Part shown: positions 7,993 through 17,316 of the stretch, piece by piece
Numbering within the stretch: the stretch's first letter is position 1
Layout of the letters: the number at the start of each line of letters is the position of its first letter
NCBI RefSeq assembly: GCF_900115775.1
Contig: NZ_FOXS01000001.1
Span: 1,302,001-1,366,000 of the forward strand
DNA from: Hymenobacter arizonensis
GTDB taxonomy: Bacteria > Bacteroidota > Bacteroidia > Cytophagales > Hymenobacteraceae
Length of the DNA: 64,000 nucleotides
Direction of reading: 5' to 3'
Program-made: the position numbers and the translations under genes
The notes under the pieces: model-generated
Database searches by the model: none
Told to the model about the DNA's origin: nothing
What the model saw: the letters and a program-made list of their open reading frames with translations, nothing else

Positions 7993-8799
7993 TTACCAGC
8001 TGATTTTCTCTTTGCTCAGGAAGGCGGCAATGCCCTTGCGGCAGTCTTCGGAGCCACGGGCTTCGGCGTTGCTTTGGGCGGCGTAGCGCAGGCCTTCTTC
8101 CAGGGCCATTTCGGGCAGGCGGGCCAGCATTTCTTTGGTTACCTCCATGCTCTGCCCCGAGTTTTCGCGGCACAAGCGCTGGGCGTAGGCATTCACGGTA
8201 TCGGCCAGTTCTTCTTTGGTAGACAGGAAGGTGATAAGTCCCATGTCGAGAGCCGTTTGAGCCGACACCACGTCGCCGCTGAGCAACAGCTGCTTGGTGC
8301 GGGCCTCCCCTATTTTGCGCAGCAAGAACACGCTGACAATGGCCGGGATAAAACCAATTTTTACCTCGGTGTAGCCAAACTTGGCTTCGGGCACGGCAAA
8401 GGTTAGGTCGCAGATGGCAGCCAGACCGCAGCCCCCGGCCAAGGCATGGCCCTGCACCTGGCCAATTACCACCTTTTTCAGGGTGTATATCTGGTGGAAG
8501 AGCTGCATGAGGTGGGTGCTGTCTTCCAGGTTGTCGGTGTAGCCGAAGCCTTGCAGGTCCTGAATGTAGGCCAGGTCGGCGCCGGCGCAGAACACGTCAC
8601 CTGCGGACCGCAGCACAATCACCTTCACCGATTCGTCGTCTTCGGCAAAGTCAAAAGCCTTCTTCAGCTCCGTTACTACGTCGGCGTTCAGGGCGTTGCG
8701 CTTGTCTGGCCGGTTCAGGGTGATGTAGCCAATGCGGTCCTGTGCTTCGTAGCGAATGTAGCGGAGGGCTTCGAGTTCGGGAGTGAGAAGGTTTTCCAT
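7993..8799 (-). CDS. Enoyl-CoA hydratase/isomerase (crotonase) family protein
   Basis: 268 residues with the crotonase fold: oxyanion-hole sequence FCAGADLAYIQDL and the core HALAGGCGLAAICDLTFA followed by FGYTEVKIGFIPA. The first catalytic Glu of classical hydratases is replaced by Gly in GGCGL, while the second (YTE) is kept. This pattern, together with IGFIPA, resembles methylglutaconyl-CoA hydratases (LiuC-like), so leucine/isovalerate degradation is one option. The start at 8799 (MENLLTPELE) is preferred over the longer frame. No neighbouring acyl-CoA genes help to fix the substrate. Confidence 0.85.
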   Translation of the reverse strand: MENLLTPELEALRYIRYEAQDRIGYITLNRPDKRNALNADVVTELKKAFDFAEDDESVKVIVLRSAGDVFCAGADLAYIQDLQGFGYTDNLEDSTHLMQLFHQIYTLKKVVIGQVQGHALAGGCGLAAICDLTFAVPEAKFGYTEVKIGFIPAIVSVFLLRKIGEARTKQLLLSGDVVSAQTALDMGLITFLSTKEELADTVNAYAQRLCRENSGQSMEVTKEMLARLPEMALEEGLRYAAQSNAEARGSEDCRKGIAAFLSKEKISW

Positions 8800-9056
8800 A
8801 TTGGACAGTAACAGCGCGGGCGGATGGTTGATTCTAAGAGATGCACCAAGGGAATTTGGTGGCATCTGTTGGGACAATTAACGCAAAAAACTCGCGGGGG
8901 GATTATTTTACTCGACCAATGGACGCGCAGCGCCCCCGAAAGTGGTCGGCCACTGGCATATACGCTTTATTAGAAAGCAAATCAGCTTCCGCAGCCCTAC
9001 CGGGGCTTCAGGAGGAAGTGCTGAGCCAGGCATTCACGGCCCGGTTGGGCGCAAGC

Positions 9057-11333
9057 CTACTGCAGCGCCTTGGGCGGACGGCAGCGAAATGCGCCTTGAG
9101 CTGTGACGTCCCAAGTGCGAAACCCGTGGGCGCGCAGGCTGGAATCTTGCCGGGCCACGTACCATATTTTGCAGGACGAGTCGAAAACTACCTGCGCTTG
9201 CGGGCCAAATACCGCGGCCACGGTTTCGGGCTTGAGGCGGGCGTTGCGACGCAGCACCAGCACATCGACGGGCGTTGGCTGCGTGGCTGATGAAATGCGG
9301 TTGGAAACGAAGCCGATGCGCAGGCCGCGCCACTGGGCCAGCACCACGGGGCCAGGCTTCAGGAACAGGCCCTGGTTGGCGCTGTCGGGGTCGGCGAGGC
9401 GCTGCACGGGAATGTGGCTGTTGCGCCAGCCCACCGAATACGTGGGGTGGGTGGCCTGACGCAGTATGAGGCCGGGCAGCAGCCGGTAGGTGCGCTCGGT
9501 TTCGTTGAGGGCAACGGAATCGGGCGTGACAAACTCGGCCGCCGCGCCCTGCCAGAACCCCACCGCCGAGCGGCGCGGAATGCTGTACACGATAAACTCT
9601 TCGGTGGGCGCCACGGTGCGGGCCTCGGCGACCCGCGTGCCGGCATATAGCACCAGCAAGCCAGCCGCCCAACTCAGCCACCCCAGGCGCCGGGTGTTGG
9701 CCCAAGCCAGCAGCACCCCAATCACGCCGAAGAGCAGCACGGTTTGCAGGGCCGTCACGTGCACTTCGCGAATAACCGACCCCGACATCACGCGGCTCAC
9801 CCAGAAGATGTATTCGTTAAAAGCCCACACCATCCATTCGAAAACATACGCCACCGTGCGGGGCAGCAAGTCGAACCACCATGCTGCGGCGGGCACCACG
9901 GCACTCAGCAACACAGCAAAGCCTTTGAGGACGAGTAGGGCCAAGCCCACGTACACGGCTCCGGTTGAGATTGGCACTGCCCCCAGGTTAGACAATAAAA
10001 AGCTTAGCGGAAACTGATGAAAATAGTACAGGCCCAAACCGAAAGTAGCCACCTGAGCCGCCAGGGTCAACGCTGTGGCTTTCCAAACCAGGTCTAAAAA
10101 CCAGCCGGTGCGCCGCCACGTCCACTGCACAACCTTGGGCTGCCAGGGCCGACGCCGGGCGTAGAAATATCCCTCTACATCAAGCAGGCCCGCAATGCGC
10201 GGCTGCAGGTACACGATGCTCAGCACCGCTAGAAACGACAGCTGAAACCCAACATCGGCCACGATAAATGGATTGTAGACGAGCAGCACAAACGCGGCTG
10301 CGCCCAGCGTGTTGAATATCATGTCCTGCCGCCCGGTAGCGCGCCCCAGAATGACGAACGTGCACATCACCGTGGCCCGTAGCACCGAGGCCGACAGGCC
10401 CGTGACAAAGGCATAGCTCCAGATAATTGCCAGGCCCAGCAGCGCCGACCAAATCTTAAAGCCCCGCACCCGGCCAAAAAAGCGCTTTAATAGCCACGTC
10501 ATGGCCGCAAACAACAACCCCACCTGCAGGCCCGAAACCGCCATAATGTGGGTGGTGCCGGTGTTGGTATAGGCCTGCTTGGTTTCAGTATCAACGTCGT
10601 CCTTAATGCCCAGTACCAGCGCCGATGCAATGGTATACTCGCGCTTGGCTGTGATGTAGTGGCGAAAAACTCCATCGAGCTGCTCGGCGGCCCGCATGCT
10701 GAGCGCCACCAGAATATTGGGCGACTGCATGCGCAGCACCCGGTACTGGTCGGGGTGAATGTATTGCTGATGATACACTTGCCGGTACTCCAGGTACCGG
10801 CGGTAGTCAAACTCGCCGGGGTTGAGCGGGCCTTTGCTGGGGTCGGGGTGCCCGCGGATTAGCCACACCTCCCCGTAGCGGGGCTGGGCAATGCCGGCCA
10901 CCCGGGGCAGCGACACGCGCACGCCGCCCGTGGCCTGGCGCCAGCGGCCGGCTACCCGCACAGCCTGCACTCGCAACGTGGTGGCGTAGGTAGCGGTGCG
11001 CACCACCACGTAGTCGTCTACCACAGCTTGGTAGGCTTCAACTCCCTCAGCAAAGCGAAACAGGTGGTCAGCTCGGCGGCTTTCGGTGGCCCGCTGCGTT
11101 AGCGTGGCCCCCAGCGCAAATATGGCTAGTAGGGCCAGGGTGCCGGCTGCGTCGGGGGCGGCGGGACTGCGCTGGCGCACGCTCCAGAACACCAGAAGCA
11201 CGGCCAGGACGGCTAGTGTTGCCGTGAAGGGCCAGAGTTCGGGCCAGCCATCACCCAGGTATAGGTAAGCCACTACCCCTAAAATCAGCGCGGGGGTATA
11301 CCGCACAAAGGGAAAAGTGGCCCAGGTTATCAT
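9057..11333 (-). CDS. comEC: ComEC/Rec2-family DNA-uptake channel protein
   Basis: 758 residues. N-terminal membrane segments and an OB-like DUF4131 region (about 1-200) precede the multi-pass competence domain (about 225-510; NTGTTHIMAVSGLQVGLLFA is the family hallmark). The C-terminal soluble part (about 560-758) corresponds in position to the beta-lactamase-like domain of other ComEC proteins, but no HxHxDH metal motif is seen. ComEC carries single-stranded DNA through the inner membrane during transformation. It is transcribed divergently from the PhyH gene. Confidence 0.9.
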   Translation of the reverse strand: MITWATFPFVRYTPALILGVVAYLYLGDGWPELWPFTATLAVLAVLLVFWSVRQRSPAAPDAAGTLALLAIFALGATLTQRATESRRADHLFRFAEGVEAYQAVVDDYVVVRTATYATTLRVQAVRVAGRWRQATGGVRVSLPRVAGIAQPRYGEVWLIRGHPDPSKGPLNPGEFDYRRYLEYRQVYHQQYIHPDQYRVLRMQSPNILVALSMRAAEQLDGVFRHYITAKREYTIASALVLGIKDDVDTETKQAYTNTGTTHIMAVSGLQVGLLFAAMTWLLKRFFGRVRGFKIWSALLGLAIIWSYAFVTGLSASVLRATVMCTFVILGRATGRQDMIFNTLGAAAFVLLVYNPFIVADVGFQLSFLAVLSIVYLQPRIAGLLDVEGYFYARRRPWQPKVVQWTWRRTGWFLDLVWKATALTLAAQVATFGLGLYYFHQFPLSFLLSNLGAVPISTGAVYVGLALLVLKGFAVLLSAVVPAAAWWFDLLPRTVAYVFEWMVWAFNEYIFWVSRVMSGSVIREVHVTALQTVLLFGVIGVLLAWANTRRLGWLSWAAGLLVLYAGTRVAEARTVAPTEEFIVYSIPRRSAVGFWQGAAAEFVTPDSVALNETERTYRLLPGLILRQATHPTYSVGWRNSHIPVQRLADPDSANQGLFLKPGPVVLAQWRGLRIGFVSNRISSATQPTPVDVLVLRRNARLKPETVAAVFGPQAQVVFDSSCKIWYVARQDSSLRAHGFRTWDVTAQGAFRCRPPKALQ

Positions 11334-11454
11334 GAATGGCAGAAGCGAGGAGAGTGATTAACTGGCAATGTAGCGCCTCGTGCCTATAAAACACAGTCCT
11401 TTCCTGCCCCTGGCTACCCCAGACCTTATCTTGGCGCTTCGAAAACGCCTACCC

Positions 11455-12393
11455 ATGCTCTCCTTACTGCGCCGCCTAAAGCTCAGCTACTCGCTCTACA
11501 ACGTGTTTCAGCGCCGGAAGCTGGCGCACAACCTGCCGCTCTACCAGCGGCTGGGGCTGAACAAGCGCTACTTCTCCCCCATCAGCAGCCGCGATTTTGC
11601 GCATCTTTCTCCCACGGCCGGCCTGCCGCCCGTACCACCCCTGGCCGAACGGTTGGCGAGCTGCGCGGCTTTTCAGGCACTTCCGGCAGCCAGCAAGGCC
11701 AGCCTGTTGGCGTTTGAAGACAACGGCTTTGCCGTGCTTTCCGGCTTCTTCGGTACGGAGGCAGTGGACACCATTAATCAGGAACTGGCCAACCTCATTG
11801 CTACCAGGCAGATTGACTTACGCTACCGCAACAAGTTCATGTTTGCTTTCCGGCAATCGGCCAGCATTCGTCAGGCCGGTGAAGGCCCTTTGCGCACGCT
11901 GATAGCCGCCTTGCTCGGCCACGAAACCACCCTCTTTCAGAGCATTAACTTCCTTACGGGCAGTGAGCAACGAACCCACTCCGACAGCATTCACATGAGC
12001 ACCTTTCCTCTTGGTGGCATGGCGGCGGCCTGGGTGGCCCTCGAAGACATTACTCCAAACAACGGCCCCCTGCACTACTACCCCGGTAGCCATAAGCTGC
12101 CCTATTACCTCAACGCCGACTACGCCAACGAAGGCAGCACTTGGCTCAACGGCGACAAAGAATACACCGAGTATGAAGCAACCATCGCCCGCAAGATTGC
12201 AGAGGCCGGCATCGAAAAACAAATTTTCCTGGCCCAGAAAGGCGACGTTTTTATTTGGCACGCCAATCTGATGCACGGCGGCGAGCCCCATTACGACAAG
12301 GCACAGACGCGCAAGAGCATGGTGTTTCATTATTTCAGCCGGGCGCACATCTGCTATCATGAAATCACGCAGCGGCCGGCGCTACTGGGGTAG
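11455..12393 (+). CDS. Phytanoyl-CoA dioxygenase (PhyH) family protein
   Basis: 312 residues from the ATG at 11455; a GTG at 11380 would give 337. TATCTTGG at 11427-11434 (7/8 match to TAnnTTTG) sits 20 bases before this ATG, favouring the shorter form. The Fe(II) facial triad is visible as H175-S-D177 (RTHSDSIHMS) and a distal H274 (NLMHGGEP), in a jelly-roll fold with LHYYPGSHKLPYY. PhyH-family enzymes are 2-oxoglutarate-dependent hydroxylases of lipids or small metabolites; the substrate here is unknown. It is isolated, with a terminator and palindrome downstream. Confidence 0.82.
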   Translation: MLSLLRRLKLSYSLYNVFQRRKLAHNLPLYQRLGLNKRYFSPISSRDFAHLSPTAGLPPVPPLAERLASCAAFQALPAASKASLLAFEDNGFAVLSGFFGTEAVDTINQELANLIATRQIDLRYRNKFMFAFRQSASIRQAGEGPLRTLIAALLGHETTLFQSINFLTGSEQRTHSDSIHMSTFPLGGMAAAWVALEDITPNNGPLHYYPGSHKLPYYLNADYANEGSTWLNGDKEYTEYEATIARKIAEAGIEKQIFLAQKGDVFIWHANLMHGGEPHYDKAQTRKSMVFHYFSRAHICYHEITQRPALLG

Positions 12394-12446
12394 TTTATCC
12401 GTGCTATAACGGTCTAACAGAGCGGATTCTAGCTGCATGCGGGGAA

Positions 12447-12634
12447 CCTCACCCCCGGCCCTACCGGGTACGACCCCTCTCCCGCGGAGAGGGGAGTCTG
12501 ACGAGTTAATCAGAAAACCAAAAGCCCCGCTGCTCTCGCACTGGGGCTTTTGATTGAACAAGCATTTTGGTTCTTGTGCCGTAGCTCCCCTCTCCGCGGG
12601 AGAGGGGTCGTACCCGGTAGGGCCGGGGGTGAGG
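12447..12634. repeat. Dispersed long palindrome, family B, copy 1
   Basis: Two perfect 50-bp inverted arms (12447-12496 and 12585-12634), beginning CCTCACCCCCGGCCCTACCG and ending in CGGAGAGGGGAG. The second copy of this family, with different inner sequence, is at 36141-36284. An ordinary terminator hairpin is nested in the loop. Confidence 0.9.
12519..12552. terminator. Bidirectional terminator between PhyH and GNAT genes
   Basis: CAAAAGCCCC (12519-12528) pairs with GGGGCTTTTG (12543-12552), flanked by A/T runs, between two convergent genes. It sits inside the loop of the family B palindrome. Confidence 0.75.
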
Positions 12635-12666
12635 TTTCCCGCCAGAAGCATCCCAGCACTCAAACC

Positions 12667-13101
12667 CTACGCCAGCACCATCTTGTAATGCTGAATATTA
12701 GCTTCCTCGAACATCTCTCCCTCCTTCTTGAAACCGTGCCGCTCGTAGAACGGAATGGCGCGCAATTGCGCGTTCAGGTAAACTTCGGCGTCGGGGAGTT
12801 CAGTTTCTACATCCGCTAGCACGGCGTGAAGCAGGGCGGCACCGATTTCCTGATTGCGGAAGTCGGCAAGCACGGCGAAGCGTTCCAGCTTCACGCCGTT
12901 CTCGGTTTCGCGCCAGCGGGCGGCGCCGGCGGGCGTGCCATCGGCGGCGCGGGCCAGGTAGTGGCGGGCGTCGGTGCGGTCGTGCACGTCGTGCTCTTTG
13001 GATGCGGGCACTCCTTGTTCTTCCTGAAAGACTTTTTCGCGGATGGTGAAAGCAGCATCGAGGTCACGCAGGTCGGTGACGCGGTAGGCAGTGGCGGACA
13101 T
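12667..13101 (-). CDS. GNAT-family N-acetyltransferase
   Basis: 144 residues with the Gcn5 acetyltransferase fold. The acetyl-CoA-binding turn is FRNQEIGAALL (a variant of R/Q-x-x-G-x-G/A), followed by the motif-B region VYLNAQLRAIPFYERHGF. Length and sequence resemble the YjcF-like group. The acceptor substrate cannot be predicted. It is flanked by a terminator downstream and a family A palindrome upstream. Confidence 0.82.
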   Translation of the reverse strand: MSATAYRVTDLRDLDAAFTIREKVFQEEQGVPASKEHDVHDRTDARHYLARAADGTPAGAARWRETENGVKLERFAVLADFRNQEIGAALLHAVLADVETELPDAEVYLNAQLRAIPFYERHGFKKEGEMFEEANIQHYKMVLA

Positions 13102-13119
13102 AGTGGACTGGCTAAAAAA

Positions 13120-13210
13120 CTGTCATCCTGAGCGGAGCGAAGGACCTTATCACCCCTGAACGATAACTGTTCAGCCGTGATAAGGTCCTTCGCTCCGCTC
13201 AGGATGACAG
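13120..13210. repeat. Dispersed long palindrome, family A, copy 2
   Basis: Perfect inverted arms CTGTCATCCTGAGCGGAGCG... and ...CGCTCCGCTCAGGATGACAG, with inner GGACCTTATCA/TGATAAGGTCC, between the GNAT and phoH genes. This is the CATCCTGAGCG subtype shared with the copy at 59589. Confidence 0.9.
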
Positions 13211-13235
13211 ACGTTGAAATCAACAGCAGTTGAGA

Positions 13236-14321
13236 TTACAAGGGCTGCTCCTGATTCACGGGCAGCTCAGCAACGGGAACTTCGGACTGTTGCTGCTGCA
13301 ATTCCAGCAGGCGGCGTTCGTGGCGCTCATCGCGGCGCTGGCCGCTTTGCTGGGCTTGGCGGCTCATTTCGTCGGTGTCGAACTTGTCGTAGGCTTCCAC
13401 GATTTCCTTCACCAAGCGGTGACGCACCACGTCTTCGGACGTCATTTCGACGTAGCCGATGCCTTGCACGTTCTTCAGAATATCCAGCGCCTGCATCAGG
13501 CCCGACTTCTGGCGGGTGGGCAAGTCAATCTGGCTGCGGTCGCCGTTCACCATCACCTTGGCCGTGGGGCCCATGCGGGTCAGGAACATCTTGAGCTGCG
13601 AAGGCGTGGTGTTCTGAGCTTCATCGAGGAGCACAAAGGCGTTGTTCAGCGTGCGGCCGCGCATGTAAGCCAGCGGGGCAATTTCAATGATTTTATTTTC
13701 CTGGAAAAACTTCAACTTTTCGGCCGGAATCATGTCTTCCAGGGCATCATAAATGGGCCGCAGGTAGGGGTCTACCTTCTCCTTCATGTCGCCAGGCAGG
13801 AAACCGAGGCTTTCGCCAGCCTCCACCACGGGGCGCGAGATGATGATTTTCTTCACCTCTTTGTTCTTAAGCGCCCGCACGGCCAGGGCCACCGAGATGT
13901 AGGTTTTGCCGGTACCGGCCGGACCCAGGGTGAAGGTGAGGTCGTGGGCCATTACGGCATCCACCAGCTTTTGCTGGTTGGGCGTTTTGGCTTTGATGAC
14001 TCCGCCTTTGGCGCCAAACAGAATAACGTCGGGCGAAGCGGCCAGCACGCGGCCTTCGGCCTCCTCGCTGGTGGCAGAAAGGTATTGATTCACAGTTTTG
14101 TCGGTAATCTGACCGTACTGGTGGTAGTGCTCGATGAGCGAGGAGAGCAGGTCGTTGATGCGGGCAATGACTTCCGTCTGGCCCTGGATTTTTATTTCAT
14201 TGCCTCGGCTGATGATTTTCGACCCGGGAAAGGCCGCAGCCAGCTGGCGAATGTTCTGATTGTCCGGGCCAAGGAAATCGACCAAGGACATGTTTTCGAG
14301 GATGATGATTTTTTCGACCAA
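13236..14321 (-). CDS. phoH: PhoH-like ATPase
   Basis: 361 residues. A short N-terminal KH-like region (about 10-60) precedes the P-loop domain: Walker A GPAGTGKT at 133-140 and Walker B FVLLDEAQNT, followed by sensor sequence VMVNGDRSQIDLP. PhoH/YbeZ proteins are ATPases linked to RNA processing and ribosome maturation. The C-terminal 30 residues are Glu/Gln-rich and low complexity. It is divergently arranged with the DUF62 gene. Confidence 0.92.
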   Translation of the reverse strand: MVEKIIILENMSLVDFLGPDNQNIRQLAAAFPGSKIISRGNEIKIQGQTEVIARINDLLSSLIEHYHQYGQITDKTVNQYLSATSEEAEGRVLAASPDVILFGAKGGVIKAKTPNQQKLVDAVMAHDLTFTLGPAGTGKTYISVALAVRALKNKEVKKIIISRPVVEAGESLGFLPGDMKEKVDPYLRPIYDALEDMIPAEKLKFFQENKIIEIAPLAYMRGRTLNNAFVLLDEAQNTTPSQLKMFLTRMGPTAKVMVNGDRSQIDLPTRQKSGLMQALDILKNVQGIGYVEMTSEDVVRHRLVKEIVEAYDKFDTDEMSRQAQQSGQRRDERHERRLLELQQQQSEVPVAELPVNQEQPL

Positions 14322-14385
14322 GTGGGAAGAGAGGGGGAAAAGAAGTAGGGTAACAAAAAAAGGCCCGTTTTCACCCTAAACCGGC

Positions 14386-14393
14386 TACTTTTG
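14386..14393 (+). promoter_or_regulatory. Candidate -7 promoter element of the DUF62 gene
   Basis: TACTTTTG is an exact match to the Bacteroidota consensus TAnnTTTG. The transcript would start near 14400, which supports the ATG at 14444 rather than the GTG at 14405 as the start codon. No clear -33 TTG is seen. Confidence 0.5.
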
Positions 14394-14443
14394 CCCCGGT
14401 TCGAGTGAATGAACAATACTACGAAAAACTACGGAACGAGGGC

Positions 14444-15214
14444 ATGGGGTTGATAACACTGCTGACAGATTTTGGCTACCGCGACCACTACGTGGCGGCG
14501 CTAAAAGCGCGGCTGTTGCAACTGGCTCCCGCTACCACCGTGGTGGATATCAGCCACGGCGTCGAACCCTTCAACATCGCGCACGCCGTTCACGTTCTCC
14601 AATCGGTATTTCGGGATTTCCCCCTGGGCACGGTGCACGTAATTGGCGTCGACGACCACGGCGCCGGCCCCGAACCGGGTTGGCAGGCAGCGCTTTACCA
14701 AGGCCATTATTTCGTGGCGGCCGACAACGGCATTATTGCCCTGCTCACCAATAGTGCCCCCGAAGAATTAGTGGCCCTACCGGCAGCCGTCACCTCCTCG
14801 CCTACCCGCGATGTGCTGCTGCCCGCTGCCGTGACCCTGGCCCAGGGCGAGGTACTCTCCAGCCTGGGCCCGCTCATTACCACCTTCCACCAGCTCAACA
14901 ACCGGCAGCTGCGCCTGCAGGACCACCGCATTACCGGCCACGTGGCCCACGTAGACCACTACGGCAACCTGGTCACCAACATTTCCCGCACCGCCGTCGA
15001 CGCCGTGGGCCACGGCCGGGGCTTTGCCGTGCACTTCGGCCGCGATGTAGTGAAGGAAGTGCACCCGCATTTTTCTGCCGCCCCTCCCGGCGAGGCCGTG
15101 GCCGTGTTCAACAGCCAAAACTGCTTGTGTCTGGGCATTTGCCAGGGCAACGCTTCGGAGCTATTGGGGCTGCATTTTGATTCGCAGATAGACGTGCGGT
15201 TTCAAGTAGAATAA
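14444..15214 (+). CDS. SAM hydrolase / SAM hydroxide adenosyltransferase family (DUF62)
   Basis: 256 residues from the ATG at 14444, which opens with the family N-terminus ITLLTDFGYRDHYVAALKA. Family members use S-adenosylmethionine and hydroxide to give adenosine and methionine, and are homologous to fluorinase/chlorinase. Further family blocks are ISHGVEPFNIAHAVHVL, the FVAADNGIIALL turn and the C-terminal HVDHYGNLVTNI. The longer GTG frame from 14405 adds 13 residues but would leave almost no leader after the promoter. The cell role of these proteins is poorly understood. Confidence 0.88.
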   Translation: MGLITLLTDFGYRDHYVAALKARLLQLAPATTVVDISHGVEPFNIAHAVHVLQSVFRDFPLGTVHVIGVDDHGAGPEPGWQAALYQGHYFVAADNGIIALLTNSAPEELVALPAAVTSSPTRDVLLPAAVTLAQGEVLSSLGPLITTFHQLNNRQLRLQDHRITGHVAHVDHYGNLVTNISRTAVDAVGHGRGFAVHFGRDVVKEVHPHFSAAPPGEAVAVFNSQNCLCLGICQGNASELLGLHFDSQIDVRFQVE

Positions 15215-15242
15215 CTGACTTCCGATACCAGTAATAACAAGG

Positions 15243-15340
15243 AACGTCATGCTGAGCTTGCCGAAGCATCTCTACCGCGCTACTAATCTTCTTGGTTTAG
15301 TAACGCGGTAGAGATGCTTCGGCAAGCTCAGCATGACGTT
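15243..15340. repeat. Dispersed long palindrome, family A, copy 3
   Basis: Perfect 37-bp arms (15243-15279 and 15304-15340) starting AACGTCATGCTGAGCTTGCC, between two convergent genes. The T-run that follows could let it act as a terminator. Confidence 0.9.
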
Positions 15341-15370
15341 CTTTTTGCCAGTGCTAAATCTTACTACAAA

Positions 15371-16519
15371 TTATTTTAGGGCGCCTTTCAGGTCGCTTGC
15401 AGCGACGCCTTGTGCATCCTTAGCCTCGGGCACTACGGCGGCCATGCCGAAGAACTCGTGGGTGGTGCCGTCGTAGAGCTTGTAGTTGACTTTCACGCCG
15501 GCAGTTTCCAAGTTGTCGGCCAGCGTTTTACCCTCACTCAGTAGCGGGTCGTACTCGGCGGCGATGATGGTAGTGGGCGGCAAGCCCTTCAGGTTAGCGG
15601 CTACCAGGTTGATGCGTGGGTCTTTGCCATCGGCGGCCGTGCGCAGGTAGTGCTTGAAGAACCATTCCATTCCGGCCTTATTCAGGGGCATGGTTTCGGT
15701 GTTGCTCTGGTAAGAAGGCGTATTCGTGGCCGAGCCCGCGATGGGGTACACTAGCAGCTGGTATTTGGGCAGAGCTACTTTTTTGTCGCGCGCCATCATG
15801 CTCACGGCGCAGGCCAGGTTGCCGCCGGCACTCTCGCCGGCCACGGCCACGCGGTTGGGGTCGCCCTTGATGCTGGCAGCGTTTTTCAACACCCACTGGT
15901 AGGCACCAAACGAGTCGTCGTGGGCGGTGGGAAATTTGTTCTCAGGAGCCTGGCGGTAAGCCACCGACACTACTACAGCGCCGGTTTGCTCGCAAAGCGC
16001 CTGGGCCGAAGGACCGTAGGTGTCGAGGTTGGCAATTACCCAGCCGCCGCCGTGGTAATACACCACCACCGGGTAGGGCGCCGTGCCGCCCTGGGGCGTG
16101 TAGATGCGGGCCTTCACTCCGGGCATCAGGGTTTGGCTCATCGTGTCGCAGTTCATGGGCGGCATGGTGATGTTGCTGGCCCGCATTTGCTTCATGGCGG
16201 CTTCGGTGGGGCCGGCTTGCTTGCGGGCCTGGGCTGGGGTCAGCTCAGCCAATGGCTTGGGCTCGAAGCTTTTGAGCTGCTCGATAACCGCCTGCATCTC
16301 AGGCTTTAGGTTTGGGCCCCAGGCTGGTTTTTCGCCGGTGGGTTTCACGGAACCGGTTCCGCCGTTGGCATCGCTGCCTTCGGCGGGCACGTTGGTAGCC
16401 GTTTGCTCGGTTTCGGTGGTAGATGATGGGCTATTGCAGCTCGTTAGCAACAACCCGCCCATGAGGGCTGGGGCCAGCAGCAAGCGTAGTGCTGCGGGCT
16501 TGATTTGAGAAGATTTCAT
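15371..16519 (-). CDS. Alpha/beta-hydrolase lipoprotein, HSL-like esterase
   Basis: 382 residues. The N-terminus has a lipoprotein signal ending at the lipobox LLTSC, then a Ser/Thr-rich linker. The hydrolase domain has the oxyanion motif HGGGW and nucleophile elbow GESAGGN of the hormone-sensitive lipase family (carboxylesterases), with the later YDPLLSEG (acid) and THEFFG (His) completing a plausible triad. It therefore acts outside the inner membrane, tethered by lipid. The physiological ester is unknown. Its first residues resemble those of the small lipoprotein at 16965-17180. Confidence 0.88.
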   Translation of the reverse strand: MKSSQIKPAALRLLLAPALMGGLLLTSCNSPSSTTETEQTATNVPAEGSDANGGTGSVKPTGEKPAWGPNLKPEMQAVIEQLKSFEPKPLAELTPAQARKQAGPTEAAMKQMRASNITMPPMNCDTMSQTLMPGVKARIYTPQGGTAPYPVVVYYHGGGWVIANLDTYGPSAQALCEQTGAVVVSVAYRQAPENKFPTAHDDSFGAYQWVLKNAASIKGDPNRVAVAGESAGGNLACAVSMMARDKKVALPKYQLLVYPIAGSATNTPSYQSNTETMPLNKAGMEWFFKHYLRTAADGKDPRINLVAANLKGLPPTTIIAAEYDPLLSEGKTLADNLETAGVKVNYKLYDGTTHEFFGMAAVVPEAKDAQGVAASDLKGALK

Positions 16520-16964
16520 GAAAGCGGTGAGTTGGAAATATGGGCGCTGTTTGGCGTTGGGCAGGCTGTACGGTGGCGCTTGTTGTTAGTTGGCACTATT
16601 ATATTTTTATCTTGCACTTATAGGTTTAATATATAGCCCTTAAGTGTTTAGCACCTACCTCCTATGTTATTGATTACGAAATTATTATAATGTGTTCAGC
16701 TGCCCTAAAGGTGCATGCCTGAGTTAGTGCATTCATCTTATATTTTTTGTAGCTGGGCTTAGATATCTGGTCGTGCTTATTACCCTTGTAAGTCACGCAT
16801 CTTGGGTAAGCACTCGCTGTAGGCAACCCCAAACAAAAAGCCCAGCTTCCGTTAAGAAGCTGGGCTTTTGCTACCGTAGAGGAAGGCTTTTGGGAATGCT
16901 TGAGCTTTCTGGCTCACGCTACCCCATCCGACCGCCTTTTTTTATTGGCAGATAAGTAGCATTG
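16520..16964. other. AT-rich intergenic region
   Basis: No gene is seen in these 445 bases. The middle is clearly more AT-rich than its surroundings and probably holds the promoter of the minus-strand esterase, though no clear TAnnTTTG match stands out. A terminator lies at 16835-16870. Confidence 0.5.
16835..16870. terminator. Rho-independent terminator after the small lipoprotein
   Basis: AAAAGCCCAGCTTC pairs perfectly with GAAGCTGGGCTTTT around a 6-base loop, with A and T runs on either side. It probably ends the minus-strand small lipoprotein transcript about 95 bases past its stop. Confidence 0.8.
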
Positions 16965-17180
16965 TTAGCGCATGCCTTGGTCAGTCGCCATGGTATCGGC
17001 AGACATAGTTGCGGAGCTGTCCGAAGCCTCGTTAACGTCGCTAGGAACCACGGTGGCGGTTTTGTCAGCTTCGGTGGCAGTGGGCTCGCTGCTGCACGAG
17101 CTCAAGAGCAGGCTGCCAGCCAGAGCAGGAACGAAAAGCCAGGCCAGTGCTTTGGGGGAGAAGGGGGAAGTGCGAGTCAT
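16965..17180 (-). CDS. Small lipoprotein, function unknown
   Basis: 71 residues: a lipoprotein signal with lipobox LLSSC near residue 29, then a short Thr/Ser/Asp-rich acidic tail with no fold-like content. It is like the N-terminal linker of the neighbouring esterase lipoprotein, and may be a small surface lipoprotein of the kind common in Hymenobacter. A clear terminator downstream supports expression. Confidence 0.6.
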   Translation of the reverse strand: MTRTSPFSPKALAWLFVPALAGSLLLSSCSSEPTATEADKTATVVPSDVNEASDSSATMSADTMATDQGMR

Positions 17181-17282
17181 AAAATTGAAACTAAAAAAAA
17201 TAGAGAAAGAACAGTTAAGAATCAGTCAATACGTAAGAATGCCCGCTTATGGCTGAAACCAAACCGTGCTAAAGCCGAACCG

Positions 17283-17290
17283 TACCTTCG
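17283..17290 (+). promoter_or_regulatory. Candidate -7 element for the ABM gene
   Basis: TACCTTCG, a 7/8 match to TAnnTTTG, lies 26 bases before the start codon. The same octamer stands 27 bases before sbcC, and the related TATCTTCG stands before sbcD. Confidence 0.35.
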
Positions 17291-17316
17291 TTCCTGCACT
17301 ATTTCCTTCTTGCTGC

